From Hemicentrotus pulcherrimus (taxonomy: Eukaryota; Echinodermata; Echinoidea; Camarodonta; Strongylocentrotidae): a DNA stretch of 10,749 bases. The position numbers were made by a program, and so were the translations under genes. The notes below the pieces were generated by a model. That model worked only from the letters and a program-made list of their open reading frames with translations. It searched no databases and had not been told where the DNA came from. Below, in pieces: positions 7,043 through 10,749 of the stretch (position 1 is the first letter of the stretch; every line of letters begins with the position of its first letter). The stretch spans positions 12,093-22,841 of the forward strand of contig BEXV01003434.1 in the NCBI GenBank assembly GCA_003118195.1, read 5' to 3'.

Positions 7043-7156
7043 CTTTAAGCCAGAAAACAGCCAACGGTGCACCGTTGAATCGACATTGTAGCATTCCATC
7101 GTATCCTCGAAGAAAAACAGGTCTGATATCGACTATCACCTTGTTCTCGGGTATTT
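7043..7156 (-). CDS. Receptor exon A: N-terminal half of Ig domain 1
   Basis: This is the most upstream exon recognised in the minus-strand Ig receptor gene. It runs from an acceptor ending TTTTGTAG to a donor AAAG|GTAATT. It opens with two bases of a split codon and ends with one base of the next, so it is phase 1 at both ends. The 37 full codons include VIVDIRPVFLRGYDG, then LQCRF with the B-strand cysteine, and FWLK with the core tryptophan of an Ig fold. The second half of the domain, with the DxGxYxC motif, is in the next exon. Splitting an Ig domain between C and F strands is common in animal V- and I-type domains. No start codon or signal peptide belongs to this exon, so the gene must begin upstream (above 7156 or outside the window). 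Codon-level fit to the next exon (G plus GA gives Gly) supports the model. Confidence 0.8.
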
Positions 7157-7159
7157 CTA

Positions 7160-7750
7160 CAAAACAACAGAATGTGAAATTTATCATTTTTTAAATAAAT
7201 TGAGAGTTTTTCTACTAAAACTTCAACTATAATGCGACAGATGAAGTCGTATGACCAGTTATTTGGTTGCAAATTTGAACTAGACAGCTACGTGAGTATA
7301 TGTTTTTGATAAGACATGGGTCTTCTTATAAAGTTGAGTTCTGGTCATGGGATTGCATTGTGAAAGAAACGGTGTGGAATCTATCAGAAATGGTTGATCA
7401 TCTAGTATATAAGTATTCGTGTGTATTGCAAGGTTCTGGAATCGTCAAAATGATCAGAAATCTGGCAAAATCTTGGCAAAGTTACAAGCACTGTACACAG
7501 AATGATGTACATGGGACTACACGAGCACATGGCGAAAAGAACCTACCCCCGATTTTACGATTTTTCATGTCATATTTAGATATGAAGGCATTTGAAGAGT
7601 CATGCTTTTCAAGGAACATGTTTAATCTGAAGTTCTTCCACCCTTGCATAATAACAATGATAACGCTCACAAATTATTTTTTACCTCTTCCCAAAACTCA
7701 ACCTTCACTTTAGGTTGTCTGCGTTTTTCATTGACCCACATCACTATCTA
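7160..7750. other. Upstream flank or intron, no gene recognised
   Basis: If the receptor starts further upstream, this is intron. A plus-strand frame of 137 codons at 7300-7713 has no recognisable domain or coding character, and short frames on the minus strand show no signal peptide. A 24-codon minus-strand frame near 7658-7731 (MWVNEKRRQPK...) ends soon after a donor-like GAG|GTAAAA and was not accepted as an exon. Confidence 0.5.
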
Positions 7751-7754
7751 ACCA

Positions 7755-8700
7755 GGATGGTGGCCGTGTTGAATTTTAAAAAAATATGCAAGGCGGCCTC
7801 TAAGGGCGGTTTGCTTAGCGAGTTAATGAAATGATTTTTTTACGAATCATAATCCTGATTATGCCCTATAGGCTTTTAAAAAGACCCCCTAGGTGGGCAT
7901 GGCATATGAGACATCCAAGAAATGCCAATACGGTCAATAAATGCCCTTCTTGGTGGCCTTATGGGGTGCTTCTAACATTTTATCGATTTAGTAGCGTCAT
8001 CACCGGATTTCTTTACCCTAAAAACATTTTAAAGGTATAACATTCCATTGTCATACCCATCATTTTATTCGAAAGTACCTAGACGGTATAGGTATATGAT
8101 TTAATGTTGACAAAATGGCGGCACCAGCCACCAGGAGTCCATCAAACAGTCAAAGCAAAATATGAATCAGATTAATATGTACTTGTAAACGCAATAATAA
8201 TAGAAGCACTCATTATTCAAGTCCTGTCTCTTTTTTTAAATGACTCAGGTCAAATACCAACAAATTTGATTTTTAACCGAATCAATGCCCCAGGGGGAGC
8301 CCTTCTTGATATCAAATCCATGAAGTAACATCCGAATCAGATTCTCTGTACCTCTTAACTTGAAAAATGTTTTTAAAAATTGAGATAGCAATTTTCGTTT
8401 TGGAAATTCTTGATTGTAAACCTATTGTGGGGCCATATTGGATTTTACAAAAATGACGGCGACAGGAGGCGCCCTTCTTCGCATCAAATCAATGGAATAA
8501 CATCAGAATCTGACTCCCTGTTCCTGAAAACCCCATAATGATAGAAATCTCGTTAATGTATTAATATATATGAGCTCAAATGTCGGCCATTTTGTATTTG
8601 ACCAAAAGGTGGCCCGTCGAATATAAAAATAGTATGGTATGGTCGTCATCTGGACCAAATTCGGTGTTTTTATGACAATCTGCACCAAAATATTAACCCC
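7755..8700. repeat. Degenerate satellite-like repeat tract
   Basis: Related words recur through the tract: AAAATGGCGGC (near 8112), AAAATGACGGCG (near 8450), AGGATGGTGGCC (near 7757), GGAGCCCTTCTTGATATCAAATC (from 8296) and GGCGCCCTTCTTCGCATCAAATC (from 8468), each of the last two followed by TAACATC.GAATC..A.TC.CTGT. The two best copies start 172 bases apart. Older matches are near 7943 (GCCCTTCTTGG) and 8127. This points to an old tandem array of about 170-185 base units, now diverged. No protein is apparent. Confidence 0.6.
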
Positions 8701-8730
8701 ACTATAAACCGCACCAAATCTGTATCGACC
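8655..8730. repeat. Short direct repeats of CTGCACCAAA type
   Basis: CTGGACCAAATTCGG, CTGCACCAAAATATT and CCGCACCAAATCTG follow at intervals of about 35-40 bases. They may be the edge of the degenerate tract to the left or a separate minisatellite remnant. Confidence 0.45.
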
Positions 8731-9110
8731 ACACTGATTTCCTGCTTATGCAATTATGTGGGAACTATTATTTATCGGTTGTTTACTCACATATTGATGT
8801 AGCAGCGTAGTTTAATTTTTGTTATGTTTACCAAGCTTTGCATGAGAGAGTCAGGGAATGAGCTCATAGTGATATTTTAAAAAGTCTTGTAATTACCGCT
8901 TTGTGGCCAGGGGATAAACCCTTATTTATGAGTTCTGTCTTCCTTCCCCTATGATCGACTTTTCACATTTTCGATTCAGCCCCCCTCTTTCTCTCTAAGC
9001 ACAATTACAATATAATTGTGGAGGATTATAGGAGTGTCAGGTTTGACAGACATTAGCGCTACACAAGAAACTATTATTATCATTCTTTTTGTTCTCTCTG
9101 TCGAAATTCG
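8731..9110. other. AT-rich spacer with one perfect palindrome
   Basis: No gene was seen. At 9000-9020 CACAATTA and TAATTGTG form a perfect 8-base stem with a 5-base loop. A minus-strand frame ending at a strong donor-like GTGAGT near 8787 is preceded by an ATG but gives no signal peptide and has the wrong phase for exon A. Confidence 0.5.
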
Positions 9111-9130
9111 ATTCTCTCCTCTTTCCCTCT

Positions 9131-9174
9131 CCTCACAACATTTCTTTTCTCTCCTCACAACATTTCTTTTCTCT
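9131..9174. repeat. Two-copy 22-base tandem duplication
   Basis: CCTCACAACATTTCTTTTCT with two further bases is repeated directly at 9131 and 9153. It borders the TTC microsatellite and probably arose by slippage. Confidence 0.8.
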
Positions 9175-9345
9175 TCTTCTTCTTCTTCTTCTTCTTCTTC
9201 TTCTTCTTCTTCTTCTTCCCCCTTAACCTTTTTCCCTCCCCCTTTCCTTTCTCTCTATCTCCCTCTATCTACCCCTCTCTCTCTCTCTCTCTCTCTCACT
9301 CCTTCTCTTACACTCACACTCTCTCTCTCTCTCTCTCTCTCCCTG
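9174..9345. repeat. Pyrimidine microsatellite cluster (TTC)n and (TC)n
   Basis: A pure TTC/TCT run of about 45 bases (9174-9218) is followed by a C/T-rich stretch and two (TC)n runs near 9276-9297 and 9319-9341. The strand is almost pure pyrimidine for over 200 bases. Translation gives only Ser-, Leu- and Phe-rich low-complexity sequence, so no protein is called. Confidence 0.92.
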
Positions 9346-10749
9346 TCCTTCCAACCCCCTTTCGATACTAACATAAACAACGGAATATTTACAAATGAAT
9401 TCTATATATTGGCATATCAATATCATAATGTGGATCGATAGGGATCATAGGCATGGGAGTCTGGTTTGTGGAATTTGGGTTAATGTGAAGAAATACACAT
9501 CGATATAATATTTCATAGGAAACTGAAAATTCAATAAGTCATGATTTCCCACGTTTTCCACACGAAGAAACTCGGATGCTATTATCATATTTCACTGTTT
9601 CGTGACTGCTCGACATGAAAATATACCAGCAATATGCAGTAAAATTCACTTCAAAAGACTTGATCGATGAATAAACCGCTGTGATCATAGCCCTATAGTA
9701 TGAAGCCTATATGAGTCCAGATTAAATTTCTTCCTTGAGGAGCTAGTGCAGGACGAATATCAGCAGTATATGTCTCTATTCATTGATTGTACATTTTATT
9801 TAGACTTTGCAGTCCATACCAAAAAAATTACACATCATAAAAACATAGTGTAACATCGGACAATGTACGTATGTAAGGAAATGTAGTCTGTTTTCACCAG
9901 ACGACATACACACGAATCACGTGACAATTGTTAATAGGAACGAGCTATTGCTTTTACTTTCAAGTTACATTCGTTATAGTGTATACTGTTCACATAAAAT
10001 TAGAATAAATCTTGTTAACCTCTTTTCATGAAATAATAGTGGCAATCTTATTTATTCACCATAGATAAGAGTTTATAATTTAATTGTTATAATTTACACG
10101 TCTGCACGTACAGTCAAAACACATTTTTCTTCCCTCTTTCAGTGAAATGAGTGTGACTATACATGATTCATACTTGATAGATAACATGTGAATCTTCTCA
10201 GATCTTCATTAATAAAGATTGATCAATAAAATGTTGCTCATAGGAGCTTCGGGGAAGATTTATCTATCGAGAATAATTTTTGGTAAGAAATGTGTATTCC
10301 GACTCAGTCGGGCAACAGTGTACGTATTCAACACTCAGGCAGCCTACACAATGTTATGAATAACTCGTGAGAATGGTTGAGCCACGTCATTCGTACATTA
10401 TTATATCAACGTTAATCATGCATGGGAAATTCGACATGCACTACAAACTTTCTGTATAATACAATAATGCTTGTTTGCGTATTAATACACCATCATTGAC
10501 GGTCGTACAGATTACCGTATATATTACTGTGTATCATTTTCTATTGCCTCACGCTTGAATCCAATTTCCCAATCCTTGCCCGATGCGGGCCAAATAATCC
10601 AGATTTGGCCTCGTTACTATTTTTGATTTCGCAATACACTTATTGGGGAAGACATAACAAAACATCTGTGTCCTGACAGATTAGTTTAATTTCAAGTAAT
10701 AATTTGAAGAAGCTTGCAAGCATGTAATATATTCCACCTTCCAACATAT
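9346..10749. other. AT-rich non-coding stretch
   Basis: No frame of note, no Ig-like or signal-peptide-like segment, and no tRNA or SINE promoter boxes were recognised on either strand. It may be intergenic or a long 5' intron of the receptor gene. Confidence 0.5.

Noticed and set aside
7300..7713. Plus-strand open frame of 137 codons
   Set aside because: No recognised family, no splice-supported neighbours, and composition like surrounding AT-rich DNA. It cannot be fully excluded without expression data.
7658..7731. Minus-strand 24-codon frame (MWVNEKRRQPK...) with a donor-like GAG|GTAAAA
   Set aside because: Too short and basic for a leader exon, phase 0 at the donor, and no homology recognised.
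8787..8870. Minus-strand ATG frame ending at a strong GTGAGT donor, a possible first exon
   Set aside because: The peptide is not a signal sequence and the phase is 2, whereas exon A needs phase 1.
9016..9441. Plus-strand frame of 141 codons, serine- and leucine-rich
   Set aside because: The translation comes from TTC and TC microsatellites.

Overview
This is an AT-rich eukaryotic nuclear window. It has no operon-like packing: short exons with GT-AG boundaries sit in introns of about 360 to 1400 bases, among foldback elements, tRNA-derived SINE-like pieces, a degenerate satellite-like tract and microsatellites. The style of the protein and of the small inverted-repeat elements (termini like GGCCCCGTTGCATAAAA) suggests a marine invertebrate deuterostome, most likely an echinoderm. 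That placement is inference; no species marker was recognised.

The one well supported gene lies on the minus strand, from about 7156 down to about 1105. Seven exons can be joined in one open frame: 7156-7043, 6161-5946, 5169-4744, 4042-3989, 2590-2525, 2161-1934 and 1388-1105. Every junction is phase 1. The product is a type I membrane protein: a first Ig domain split over two exons, a second Ig domain in one exon, one transmembrane segment in its own exon, a short basic juxtamembrane exon, and two helical intracellular exons that may each hold a Death-fold-like module. The N-terminus (start codon, signal peptide) was not found, so the gene is 5'-partial. An AATAAA on the same strand lies about 60 bases after the last stop. 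The joined part is about 461 residues. The domain order suggests a cell-surface recognition receptor with an intracellular adaptor-binding tail, possibly immune or cell-death related, but the ligand and pathway cannot be read from the sequence.

Layout: 1-255 is a nearly perfect foldback element with 98-base arms. 256-625 holds nothing recognised. 626-855 is a doubtful extra coding segment on the minus strand. 1038-7156 is the receptor gene, with a SINE-like piece near 1690-1745, a GC-rich hairpin near 2762-2812, a structured repeat near 3750-3835, and two related miniature transposon-like elements at 5558-5714 and 5776-5924 in one intron. Another tRNA-derived SINE is at about 6286-6448 and an inverted-repeat structure at 6715-6823. 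7160-7750 has no convincing gene. 7750-8700 is a degenerate repeated tract. 9110-9350 is a pyrimidine microsatellite cluster. 9350-10749 is AT-rich with no gene seen.
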